A stretch of 64,000 bases of DNA from positions 68,890 through 132,889 of the forward strand of contig NZ_KI519425.1 of the NCBI RefSeq assembly GCF_000482465.1. The letters are read 5' to 3'. Below, piece by piece: positions 16,018 through 23,030 of the stretch. The notes under the pieces are model-generated. The model was not told the DNA's origin. It worked only from the letters and a program-made list of their open reading frames with translations, and searched no databases. Position 1 is the first letter of the stretch, and each line of letters begins with the position of its first letter. The position numbers and the translations under genes are program-made. Origin of the DNA: Runella limosa DSM 17973 (GTDB lineage Bacteria; Bacteroidota; Bacteroidia; Cytophagales; Spirosomataceae).

Positions 16018-17028
16018 ATGGAAATTTTGGAAACCCTTTACAAAGAAATTTTAGGCTTTTTAGGCGTAAACGGCATCATCAAGATTGTCAGTAGTGGAGA
16101 TTATAGTGCGTTTAGCACCTTAGATGGCATCCTTACGGCCTTGAGGCCGATGATTCCGCTATTGTTGGTGTTTGAGTTTGGGTTAGGGATTGCCCAGAAA
16201 AACCCGCAGACCAAAGTTTATCGTACCAATTTTATCATCTACGTTTTTAATCGGTTTATTTCTCGCTATATCTCCTTGGGCGTAACGGGCTGGATGATTG
16301 CTACCCTACAGCCGTATGCTCCTTTCAATGCCCCGCTCAAGTGGTATTGGTTGCTTTATGGCTACGTAGTATGGGAATTTGCGCATTTTATTTACCACTT
16401 TTTGGGGCATAAAGTGCGGCTGTTTTGGTGTCTGCACGCTACGCACCACACGCCCGAAGATATGAACCTGTCGGTGGCGCACGCGCACTTTTTCCTTGAA
16501 GGCCCCTATGCCGATGCCATTCGTACGTCTATTTGTATTTTGGCGGGGTTAGATCCTAAGTTGCTGTTTTTCATCATGTTTATCGACGGTACGTACGGTA
16601 CGTTTATCCACGTCGGAGAAAACCTCTTCAAAGATGGTACGCTGGGGCTGCAAAAGATACCTTTCTTTGGCAAATACATCTTGACGCCTTCTGATCATCG
16701 GGTGCACCACGCCCGTAATCCACTGTACATGGATACCAACTATTGCAATTTCCTTAATATTTGGGACAGGGTATTTGGTACGTACCAAGTGGAGCGGAAA
16801 GACATCCCCATAGAGTACGGCATCACGCGTAAAATCGACTCGGGCAATTTTATGGAGACCTATTTTGGCGAAATTTGGGAGCTACTCAAGGATATGTCAA
16901 GCGCCCCCAGTATCAAAGCGTTTTTGTTGTATCCAATCATGCCTCCAGGCTGGAGCCCCGACGGCAACCACCGCACTTCTACGGTCGTTCGGCAGGAATA
17001 TTTGGAAGGGAAGGAAGCCGTCGCCTAG
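16018..17028 (+). CDS. Sterol desaturase / fatty acid hydroxylase family membrane oxygenase
   Basis: The 336-residue protein has several membrane helices (about 40-60, 70-100, 108-130, 170-195) and the three histidine boxes of the family: H123xxxH127xxxH131 (HFIYHFLGH), H140xxH143H144 (HATHH), and H227xxH230H231 (HRVHH), which bind the di-iron centre. Length and motif spacing are normal. Family members hydroxylate or desaturate sterols, fatty acids or carotenoids; the substrate is not evident. It resembles the second family member at 36.9-38.1 kb in its HRVHHARNP/HRVHHAMNP box. No operon partner is apparent. Confidence 0.9.
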   Translation: MEILETLYKEILGFLGVNGIIKIVSSGDYSAFSTLDGILTALRPMIPLLLVFEFGLGIAQKNPQTKVYRTNFIIYVFNRFISRYISLGVTGWMIATLQPYAPFNAPLKWYWLLYGYVVWEFAHFIYHFLGHKVRLFWCLHATHHTPEDMNLSVAHAHFFLEGPYADAIRTSICILAGLDPKLLFFIMFIDGTYGTFIHVGENLFKDGTLGLQKIPFFGKYILTPSDHRVHHARNPLYMDTNYCNFLNIWDRVFGTYQVERKDIPIEYGITRKIDSGNFMETYFGEIWELLKDMSSAPSIKAFLLYPIMPPGWSPDGNHRTSTVVRQEYLEGKEAVA

Positions 17029-17356
17029 CGCGAATCCTTCCATTAGTTACGAAATATGGCATTTTTGTGGTGAGGACATTAATTGGAGACTCCTGTAAAA
17101 GGAAACGTTTAAAATAGTCGTCACCGCCGATGAAGGCTCCTTCTCCAAGCTGTTCACGGCAGCGTATTGATATTTTGCAAGCCATGCTTTATCCAAGAGA
17201 GTTTATTTCTTTTGTGGCTTCTCTTGGATAATTCTTGAGTAGCGGTTAATAAGATACAAGGGTGGACTAAAGTTGAAAAAAACTAAATTTATTACAACTT
17301 TTTTTGCTAGTTTAGCGTCATTCTACTAGAAAATTTTAAACTAATAAAAGATTGTT
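17029..17356. other. Intergenic region, no gene recognised
   Basis: This 328-bp stretch holds no convincing coding sequence. A 68-codon minus-strand frame (16979-17185) overlaps the preceding gene and matches nothing I know. A hairpin with an 11-bp stem (17190-17200 with 17220-17230, TATCCAAGAGA/TCTCTTGGATA, 19-base loop) may end transcription of the oxygenase gene. The last 100 bp are very AT-rich and probably carry the promoter of the next gene, but no exact TAnnTTTG box is seen. Confidence 0.5.
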
Positions 17357-18676
17357 ATGAAATACTATTTTCTAGGTTTTTTTCTTGTTTTCTTACTCCA
17401 GTGTAAACAAAAGAAGGTAATAAATCCCGAAAAAGTTTACCCTGCTGGGATTCAGTTGAACGGAATTTCAGGAAAGCCAATCAACCTACTTTGGAGAGCC
17501 TACGGTGGATACTACTGCGGATTTGAGTGTATTCCTGATGAAGATGATTATGAGCACATTACTCCCGATTATTTTGAAATATACACAGGTACTTCAAAAA
17601 ATAACCTTACAAAATTTAAAACTATTTCGGGTAAAATAGAAACAATTGATGAGATTTTTTCTGATAATCAGACTGTTTACGTACAAATACAGGCTGTTTA
17701 TGCTGCTGGTACCAAAAAAATAGCTTCTAATGTGATTATGATTTCTTCTGATAAAGCACCACAAGCTCAGAAACTAGACGTAGAGAATACCAAATACACA
17801 TTTACCTATCAAGCAGAAACTTATAGCTCGACCTGGATGCAAAGAACAACTTTATTAGGTACCGAGAAAGCTATTTTGATGGGCACAAATAGTAAAAATG
17901 AATACGGTACTTGGTATCGAGATTTTTTAAACAATAAACAACAGTGGCTTTGGAATAATATTACACTATCTAGTTGGTCTCCTGACAATAAAAAAGCTCT
18001 TTTAAACAAGATTCTTGATAAAAAAACGGAATCAGTTTCTGAATTGTATCTCTTTGATTCCGCAACACTTCAATTAACCCCCATCAATTTTTTGGGAAAA
18101 TCAGTTATTAGTTTCACATGGGCACCTGATGCGAATTCTATTGCGTTTAGTGTCATCGACGATAATGGTAATTATATCCTTTATACCACAAGTGTAACTA
18201 ATATCAGGCTCGTTAAGGTATTTGAAACGAATAATAACACAGCTGCATTTACGGCAGGAACACAGGGTTTAGAAGTGATTTCGAAGTTAAAATGGGTACA
18301 GAACGACATCCTTTTTCAGAAGACCAATAACTACATCAAAGGAAATCAAACCTTAGGAGAAACTCACGTATATCGCCTAAACATAGATAGTAAGATAATG
18401 ACGATTGTCCCTGATTTTGAGGAAAGTGACTGGGGGGAAGTTTCGTTAGACACTAACCCTAGCGGAACAAAAATAGCTTTTGTCAGTCGCAGAAGTGGTT
18501 ATGTATCTATCTGGGTTAAAGATTTGGAGAAAAAGAGAAGTTACCAAGTTTCGAATCAACTTTGCCTACCTTGTAATTTATCGGTTGAACAATGGACTTC
18601 TAACAATGAATTAACTTATTCTGCTTCAAACAGCAATACAGGAGAGCTCTCTTTTTACAAAATTAAAGTAGATTGA
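17357..18676 (+). CDS. Lipoprotein with WD40-like (TolB-type) beta-propeller
   Basis: The 439-residue protein has a lipoprotein signal, MKYYFLGFFLVFLLQC, with lipobox LLQC and Cys16. Residues about 30-130 look like a fibronectin-III-type beta domain (LLWRAYGGYYCGFECIP, then alternating strands to VYVQIQAVYAAGTKKIAS). From 140 to the end there are repeated PD40-like blades: LSSWSPDNKKALLN, ISFTWAPDANSIAFSVID, VSLDTNPSGTKIAFVSRRSG. The propeller suggests a binding or scaffolding role on the membrane surface. It is clearly more AT-rich than the surrounding genes, which may mean recent acquisition. A hairpin 12 bp after the stop is a likely terminator. Confidence 0.8.
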   Translation: MKYYFLGFFLVFLLQCKQKKVINPEKVYPAGIQLNGISGKPINLLWRAYGGYYCGFECIPDEDDYEHITPDYFEIYTGTSKNNLTKFKTISGKIETIDEIFSDNQTVYVQIQAVYAAGTKKIASNVIMISSDKAPQAQKLDVENTKYTFTYQAETYSSTWMQRTTLLGTEKAILMGTNSKNEYGTWYRDFLNNKQQWLWNNITLSSWSPDNKKALLNKILDKKTESVSELYLFDSATLQLTPINFLGKSVISFTWAPDANSIAFSVIDDNGNYILYTTSVTNIRLVKVFETNNNTAAFTAGTQGLEVISKLKWVQNDILFQKTNNYIKGNQTLGETHVYRLNIDSKIMTIVPDFEESDWGEVSLDTNPSGTKIAFVSRRSGYVSIWVKDLEKKRSYQVSNQLCLPCNLSVEQWTSNNELTYSASNSNTGELSFYKIKVD

Positions 18677-18687
18677 TAAAAATTGGG

Positions 18688-18724
18688 GTAGGTTATCAAA
18701 AGCCTAATGCCTTTGATAACCTAC
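18688..18724 (+). terminator. Hairpin terminator after the WD40-like lipoprotein gene
   Basis: GTAGGTTATCAAAAG (18688) pairs with CTTTGATAACCTAC (18711-18724) with one bulged base, followed by TATTTTG. It lies 12 bp downstream of the stop. Confidence 0.7.
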
Positions 18725-18730
18725 TATTTT

Positions 18731-18830
18731 GTTACAAAATCCCTTTCGCCTTAGCTAAAGCAGCATCCAAGCCACTGGCATCAGAGCCACCTGCAGTAGC
18801 GAAGAAAGGCTGGCCGCCACCGCCTTTTAC
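18731..18830 (-). pseudogene. Duplicated 3' end of alaS (gene fragment)
   Basis: About 100 bp repeat the last 33 codons and the stop of alaS (19147-19249). There are four base changes and one 3-base deletion. Translated in the alaS frame it encodes the same C-terminus (GGQPFFATAGGSDASG onward to KGIL and a TAA), with one glycine fewer; all four substitutions are synonymous. Homology stops abruptly at 18830. It cannot be expressed as part of a complete synthetase. Confidence 0.85.
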
Positions 18831-18864
18831 GCTGAATTCAAAACTGTAAGATCAACACTGCTAT

Positions 18865-19013
18865 AACCCCATGCCTTTAGGCTGGGGCATAGGGATAAAC
18901 ATAGCAACGCTGGGGCTTCAGCCCTGAATTTTGGAATATGGATGCGAGAAATTCAGGGCTGAAGCCCTAGGGCACGCTTTTGTTTACAGCCCCCAGCCTA
19001 AAGGCATGGGGTT
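18865..19013. repeat. Nested-palindrome element (MITE-like), 149 bp
   Basis: The outer arms 18865-18887 and 18991-19013 are perfect 23-bp inverted repeats (core CCATGCCTTTAGGCTGGGG). Inside them 18913-18929 and 18951-18967 are perfect 17-bp inverted repeats (GGGCTTCAGCCCTGAAT). The element lies between alaS and its duplicated tail fragment. It has no coding capacity and no obvious target-site duplication. Confidence 0.75.
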
Positions 19014-19090
19014 TGAGGATTATTGAAATGCTTTTGGTGGGTTAAAAAGGTTGTTTATCAATGAGTAAACTGATATTACACCCAACAAAA

Positions 19091-19130
19091 ACGCCCCTGC
19101 CCTCATTCATCCGAACAAGAGCAGGGGCGT
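19091..19130 (-). terminator. Intrinsic terminator of alaS
   Basis: The perfect 10-bp arms ACGCCCCTGC (19091-19100) and GCAGGGGCGT (19121-19130) are followed on the minus strand by TTTTGTTGGG, starting 17 bp after the alaS stop. Confidence 0.8.
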
Positions 19131-19147
19131 GCTATGATTGAGAATCG

Positions 19148-21799
19148 TTACAAAATCCCTTTCGCCTTAGCTAAAGCAGCATCCAAGCCACTAGCATCAG
19201 AGCCACCTGCGGTAGCGAAGAAAGGTTGGCCACCACCGCCGCCTTTTACCTCTTTAGCAAGCTCTTTCACGATGTTTCCTGCGTGTTTGCCTTGGGCTAC
19301 TAAGTCGTCGGAAAGCATTACGGCCAATTGTGGTTTGCCGCCCAATACCGTTCCTAAAACAATATAGAATGGCGCCTGTGATTGTTCTTTCAACTGATAC
19401 ACGAGCGATTTTAAGGCGTCGGCGTTCGGTACTTCCACGCGAGCGACGAGGCTGGAAATGCCATTCGCAGAGGTAACTTGGGTCAACAGGGCATCTTTTA
19501 CTTGCGCCAACTTCTCGTTTTCGAGGGCTTCGATGCGTTTTTGTAAAGCAGCTTTTTCGGCCAAAAGACCTTCAACGGCTTTGACAACGTCTTTTTGTCC
19601 CTTGAACATATCACGAAGGGTATTCGTAATGCGTAATTCGTCGTTCAACAATTCGAGTGCTTTTTCGCCCGTTACAGCTTCTACCCGACGAACCCCTGCT
19701 GAGACAGAACCTTCTGAGATAAACTTAAAGAGCGCGATTTCGCCCGTAGCAGGCACGTGCGTACCCCCGCAAAGCTCGACTGAGAAATTGGGATCAAACT
19801 CTACAACGCGGACAAAATCACCGTATTTTTCTCCAAACGTTGCCGTCGCACCCATTTTGATGGCGTCATCAATCGGAATATTGACGTGGGTTTTAAGGGC
19901 AACGTTTTCGCGGATTTTGGCATTGACAATGGTTTCAATTTGCGAAAGTTCTTCGTCGGTTACTTTAGCAAAGTGCGAAAAGTCAAAACGGGTCACTTCA
20001 TCGTTTTGGTACGAACCTTTCTGAACGATGTGCGTACCCAACACGCGGCGCATCGCAGCCAACATCAAGTGCGTCGCCGTGTGGTTCCGCATGATATTCT
20101 GACGACGATGAGCGTCCACTTTAGCGATGAGTGAGGAGTGAGGAGCGATGAGTAGTTCATCTAAATTCTTATCACGTGAAATGTGAATGAATAAATCATT
20201 CTCCTTTTTGGTATCAACGATATTTATCACTTTTCGCTCATCACTCATCACTTCTAGCGTGCCCGTATCGCCCACTTGTCCCCCCATTTCGGCGTAGAAA
20301 GGTGTACGGTCGAGTACGATGTGGTATTCTTCGCCAGCTTTGGTTTTTACTTTGCGGTATTTGATAAGCTGGGCGGTTGCTTCGAGGGTATAGTAGCCCA
20401 AGAACTCAAAGTCACCCCCCTCACTGATTTCTACCCAGTCGGTTGCTTCTTTGGCAGCATCTTGGCGGCTGCGGTTCTTTTGTTCGGCCAATGCTTTTTC
20501 GTAGCCCGCTTCGTCGATTTTGTAGCCTTTTTCCTTCGCCAAAAGCGCCGTTAAATCCACAGGAAAACCGTAGGTGTCGGAAAGTTCAAATACGATGTTT
20601 CCATCAATGACTCCTCCCGTTGGGCTAAGCGACTCGAAGCGTTTGATTCCCAATTCTAAGGTGCGTAAGAAGCTCTTTTCTTCTTCCAACACCACGCGTG
20701 TCACAAACTCTTCTTGCGACTTGAGTTCTGGGAATACGTTTTTGAATTGTTCGGCCAACACAGGTACCAATTGGCTCATAAATGGCTCGGTAAAGCCCAA
20801 ATACGAGTATCCATAACGAATGGCACGGCGCAAAATGCGGCGAATCACGTAGCCTGCTTTGGCGTTAGACGGAAGCTGTCCGTCGGCAATGGCGAAACTT
20901 ACCGCCCGAAGGTGGTCAGCGATGACGCGCATGGCGATGTCGGTATAATCGCTGGTGTTGAGCGTACCGCTTACGCCGTATTTTTTACCGCACATTTTCT
21001 CAATTACCTGAATGGTATTTTGAAAAATATCGGTGTCATAGTTCGATTGTTTTCCTTGAATGGCCATGCAAAGGCGCTCAAAGCCCATCCCTGTATCCAC
21101 GTGTTTGGCAGGAAGCGTAATCAACGACCCGTCGGCCTTGCGCTCAAACTGCATAAATACGTTGTTCCAAATTTCGACTACTTGCGGGTGGTCGGCGTTG
21201 ACGAGTTCTTTACCTGGTTTCACATCCACTTCGGCTTGGTCGCGGAGGTCGATGTGGATTTCTGAACACGGGCCGCACGGGCCTACGTCGCCCATTTCCC
21301 AGAAATTATCTTTTTTATTTCCTAAAATGATTCGCTCTTCGCCGCCTAAAATGGCCTTCCAGATGTCCCACGCTTCTTGGTCAAATGGTACGCCGTCTTT
21401 TTCGTCGCCTTTGAATACCGATACGTAGATGCGGTCTTTGGGTAATTTATAAATTCCTGTGAGCAATTCCCACGACCATTCCAAGGCTTCCTTTTTGAAG
21501 TAATCCCCAAACGACCAGTTGCCGAGCATTTCAAACATCGTGTGGTGGTAGGTGTCAAAACCTACGTCTTCCAAGTCGTTGTGTTTTCCACTCACGCGCA
21601 AGCATTTTTGGGTATCGGCGATACGCTTGCTCGGAGGAGTTCCGTTGCCCAAGAAAAAGTCTTTGAATTGCGCCATGCCCGAGTTGTTAAACATGAGCGT
21701 GGGGTCGTTTTTGGCAACAAGCGGTGCCGATGGCACGATAAGGTGTCCTTTACTCTTAAAAAAGTCTAAAAAAGCTTGGCGGATTTCGTGAGAAGTCAT
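19148..21799 (-). CDS. alaS: Alanyl-tRNA synthetase
   Basis: The start at 21799 gives MTSHEIRQAFLDFFKSKGH, the usual AlaRS beginning; the longer frame (to 21823) only adds residues encoded by a simple repeat. The protein is 883 residues, normal for the family. It contains the class II catalytic core (SAPLVAKNDPTLMFNNSGMAQFK, GNWSFGDYFKKEAL, HVDTGMGFERL), the editing domain zinc sites HTATHL and CGGTH, and the C-terminal DHHA1 glycine motif GGGGGQPFFATAGG. It charges tRNA-Ala. A TAATTTTG box lies about 105 bp upstream. Codons for APHSSLIA and MSDERK in the editing region derive from a simple repeat (see 20124-20254), and its 3' end is duplicated downstream. Confidence 0.98.
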   Translation of the reverse strand: MTSHEIRQAFLDFFKSKGHLIVPSAPLVAKNDPTLMFNNSGMAQFKDFFLGNGTPPSKRIADTQKCLRVSGKHNDLEDVGFDTYHHTMFEMLGNWSFGDYFKKEALEWSWELLTGIYKLPKDRIYVSVFKGDEKDGVPFDQEAWDIWKAILGGEERIILGNKKDNFWEMGDVGPCGPCSEIHIDLRDQAEVDVKPGKELVNADHPQVVEIWNNVFMQFERKADGSLITLPAKHVDTGMGFERLCMAIQGKQSNYDTDIFQNTIQVIEKMCGKKYGVSGTLNTSDYTDIAMRVIADHLRAVSFAIADGQLPSNAKAGYVIRRILRRAIRYGYSYLGFTEPFMSQLVPVLAEQFKNVFPELKSQEEFVTRVVLEEEKSFLRTLELGIKRFESLSPTGGVIDGNIVFELSDTYGFPVDLTALLAKEKGYKIDEAGYEKALAEQKNRSRQDAAKEATDWVEISEGGDFEFLGYYTLEATAQLIKYRKVKTKAGEEYHIVLDRTPFYAEMGGQVGDTGTLEVMSDERKVINIVDTKKENDLFIHISRDKNLDELLIAPHSSLIAKVDAHRRQNIMRNHTATHLMLAAMRRVLGTHIVQKGSYQNDEVTRFDFSHFAKVTDEELSQIETIVNAKIRENVALKTHVNIPIDDAIKMGATATFGEKYGDFVRVVEFDPNFSVELCGGTHVPATGEIALFKFISEGSVSAGVRRVEAVTGEKALELLNDELRITNTLRDMFKGQKDVVKAVEGLLAEKAALQKRIEALENEKLAQVKDALLTQVTSANGISSLVARVEVPNADALKSLVYQLKEQSQAPFYIVLGTVLGGKPQLAVMLSDDLVAQGKHAGNIVKELAKEVKGGGGGQPFFATAGGSDASGLDAALAKAKGIL
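20124..20254 (-). repeat. TGAGGAG/ATGAGTGATGAG simple repeats inside the alaS coding region
   Basis: On the plus strand 20124-20153 is built of GATGAGTGAGGAGTGAGGAG-like words, and 20235-20254 is CGCTCATCACTCATCACTTC, which is roughly its inverse. They encode APHSSLIA and MSDERK in AlaRS, in a segment about six residues longer than the corresponding part of E. coli AlaRS as I remember it. Confidence 0.5.
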
Positions 21800-21814
21800 C
21801 TTCGATTTACGGTT

Positions 21815-21854
21815 TATAGTCAATAGTCCACAGTCGATAGTCCATTGTTGACAG
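21815..21854. repeat. AGTCAATAGTCCACAGTCGATAGTCC-type simple repeat upstream of alaS
   Basis: Alternating words ATAGTC and CCACAGTC/CCATTG form a short degenerate repeat just upstream of the alaS ATG. The repeat creates an apparent upstream start codon (21823) that should not be taken as real. Confidence 0.5.
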
Positions 21855-21904
21855 CGATTACATTCGTTTTGTTAGAATATCAACCTTAGCTGTGAATTGG
21901 GCTG

Positions 21905-21912
21905 CAAAATTA
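21905..21912 (-). promoter_or_regulatory. Bacteroidota -7 box (TAATTTTG) for alaS
   Basis: The minus strand reads TAATTTTG, matching TAnnTTTG, about 105 bp before the alaS ATG. The leader would contain the simple repeat at 21815-21854. Confidence 0.4.
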
Positions 21913-21986
21913 CGGAAAAATGCCGTAGCTTTCAGATTGTGCTTTGATTTTGATTAACTTGCGTAAAAGACACATTTGTTTGTGCA

Positions 21987-22400
21987 ATGAAAAAAAAGTC
22001 AAATCGGGTTGGTGGAAGTATTTTTGCAATCATTGGGCTGCTGATGATGATTGGAGCGTGGATGTTGTTTCAAAACGACCAGAAATTTGCAAAAGAGGCT
22101 GCCTCGGCCACGGGGACAGTTGTGGAGTCGGTGTATGTAAAATCGAGAAAAGGGAAAGGGGGCTACTATCCCGTTGTCGAATTTCAGACGGCGGACGGCA
22201 AGCGCATGACGTTTCGGTCGGATACGGGCAGGGGCCGCCCCGTTTACGAAAACGGCGAACAAGTGAGTATTTTATACGAAAAGCAAAACCCTGCGAATGC
22301 TAAAATCGCAGGGTTCTGGGAACTATGGGGACTGTCGGCTGTTTTGGCCGTATTTGGGATTATTTTTATGGGAGTAGGTTTGAAAATTAGCAGGAGTTAA
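21987..22400 (+). CDS. DUF3592 domain membrane protein
   Basis: The 137-residue protein has a membrane helix at each end (about 9-28 and 108-131) and between them a small beta domain typical of DUF3592 (ATGTVVESVYVKSR, GYYPVVEFQTADGKRMTFRSD, GRPVYENGEQVSILYEKQNP). The family is widespread and functionally uncharacterised. The ATG at 21987 follows a short AT-rich region. It is divergent from alaS and converges with the DUF4926 gene 17 bp away. Confidence 0.85.
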   Translation: MKKKSNRVGGSIFAIIGLLMMIGAWMLFQNDQKFAKEAASATGTVVESVYVKSRKGKGGYYPVVEFQTADGKRMTFRSDTGRGRPVYENGEQVSILYEKQNPANAKIAGFWELWGLSAVLAVFGIIFMGVGLKISRS

Positions 22401-22417
22401 GCTAAACGTCTGTTATC

Positions 22418-22666
22418 TCAGGCTACATTTTCTAAGTCACGATAATTTACGACCATTCGAGAGTGTGGATAAATAAGTTCAGACTCCAGTACAGGTATTA
22501 CGTCTATGGTTTGTCCTTCATTATCGAAAAACTCCACAATGTACCCTTCTGGGGTTGAATCAGTAGATGAAATGTATTCAACAACTGTTCCCACATCCCC
22601 CTTACAAAAACCCATTTGTGGCAAGTCATGGGCTAATAAAACAGTCGAAAATAATTGAAATTTCAT
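22418..22666 (-). CDS. DUF4926 domain small protein
   Basis: The 82-residue protein matches DUF4926: an N-terminal QLFSTVLLAHDLPQMGFCKGDVGTVVEYI stretch (residues about 4-32; key parts VLLAHDLP and KGDVGTVVE), then EGYIVEFFDNEGQTIDVIPVLESEL, an SH3-like small beta barrel. It begins 5 bp after the stop of the DUF6883 gene. In cyanobacteria and other phyla the two families are often adjacent, and the pair resembles a toxin-antitoxin or immunity cassette, though that role is not demonstrated. The pair is more AT-rich than the surrounding genes. Confidence 0.8.
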   Translation of the reverse strand: MKFQLFSTVLLAHDLPQMGFCKGDVGTVVEYISSTDSTPEGYIVEFFDNEGQTIDVIPVLESELIYPHSRMVVNYRDLENVA

Positions 22667-22671
22667 TTTTA

Positions 22672-22986
22672 TTAATGCTTTTCAGGGTACAACGTCACAA
22701 AACGGAAAATACTATTGTCATCTGCTAATAACCAAATTGTTACAACACGCTTATCTTTCAGTTCACCAGTTACTTTATGTAGCGTGCCACCGAAAGGAGC
22801 ATTTCGTTGAAAAATAGCCTCATTATTTTGAACAATATTGAGTATGTCACTCTGTAAATCTTCCCAGTTATTTTGGTAATAACCTAGGTGGTTAAGAAAG
22901 ATAGACTTGTCGTTTTTTTCTTTCCAAACCAACAGATAATCGGTAATCTTCGCTTTTTCAACAACAATGCTATAGCGCACATGCAT
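22672..22986 (-). CDS. DUF6883-like small protein
   Basis: The 104-residue protein carries the features I associate with DUF6883: VVEKAKITDYLLVW near the N-terminus, then FLNHLGYYQNNWEDLQSDIL, a middle FGGTLHKVTGELKDK and a terminal VVTIWLLADDNSIFRFVTLYP. This cystatin-like or RelE-like compact fold often accompanies DUF4926, whose gene follows 5 bp downstream. The family assignment is from memory of the ITDYLL and NWExL patterns, and the function is unknown. No promoter box was found in the 40 bp upstream. Confidence 0.7.
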   Translation of the reverse strand: MHVRYSIVVEKAKITDYLLVWKEKNDKSIFLNHLGYYQNNWEDLQSDILNIVQNNEAIFQRNAPFGGTLHKVTGELKDKRVVTIWLLADDNSIFRFVTLYPEKH

Positions 22987-23030
22987 TCTGAATGTAAATT
23001 TAAGAAAAAGAGAGACAAATTAATAGTAGA

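Noticed and set aside
16979-17185. Minus-strand 68-codon frame (LGEGAFIGGDDYFKRF) in the gap after the oxygenase gene
   Set aside because: Overlaps the end of the oxygenase gene, matches nothing I recognise and has no promoter box; I do not call it a gene.
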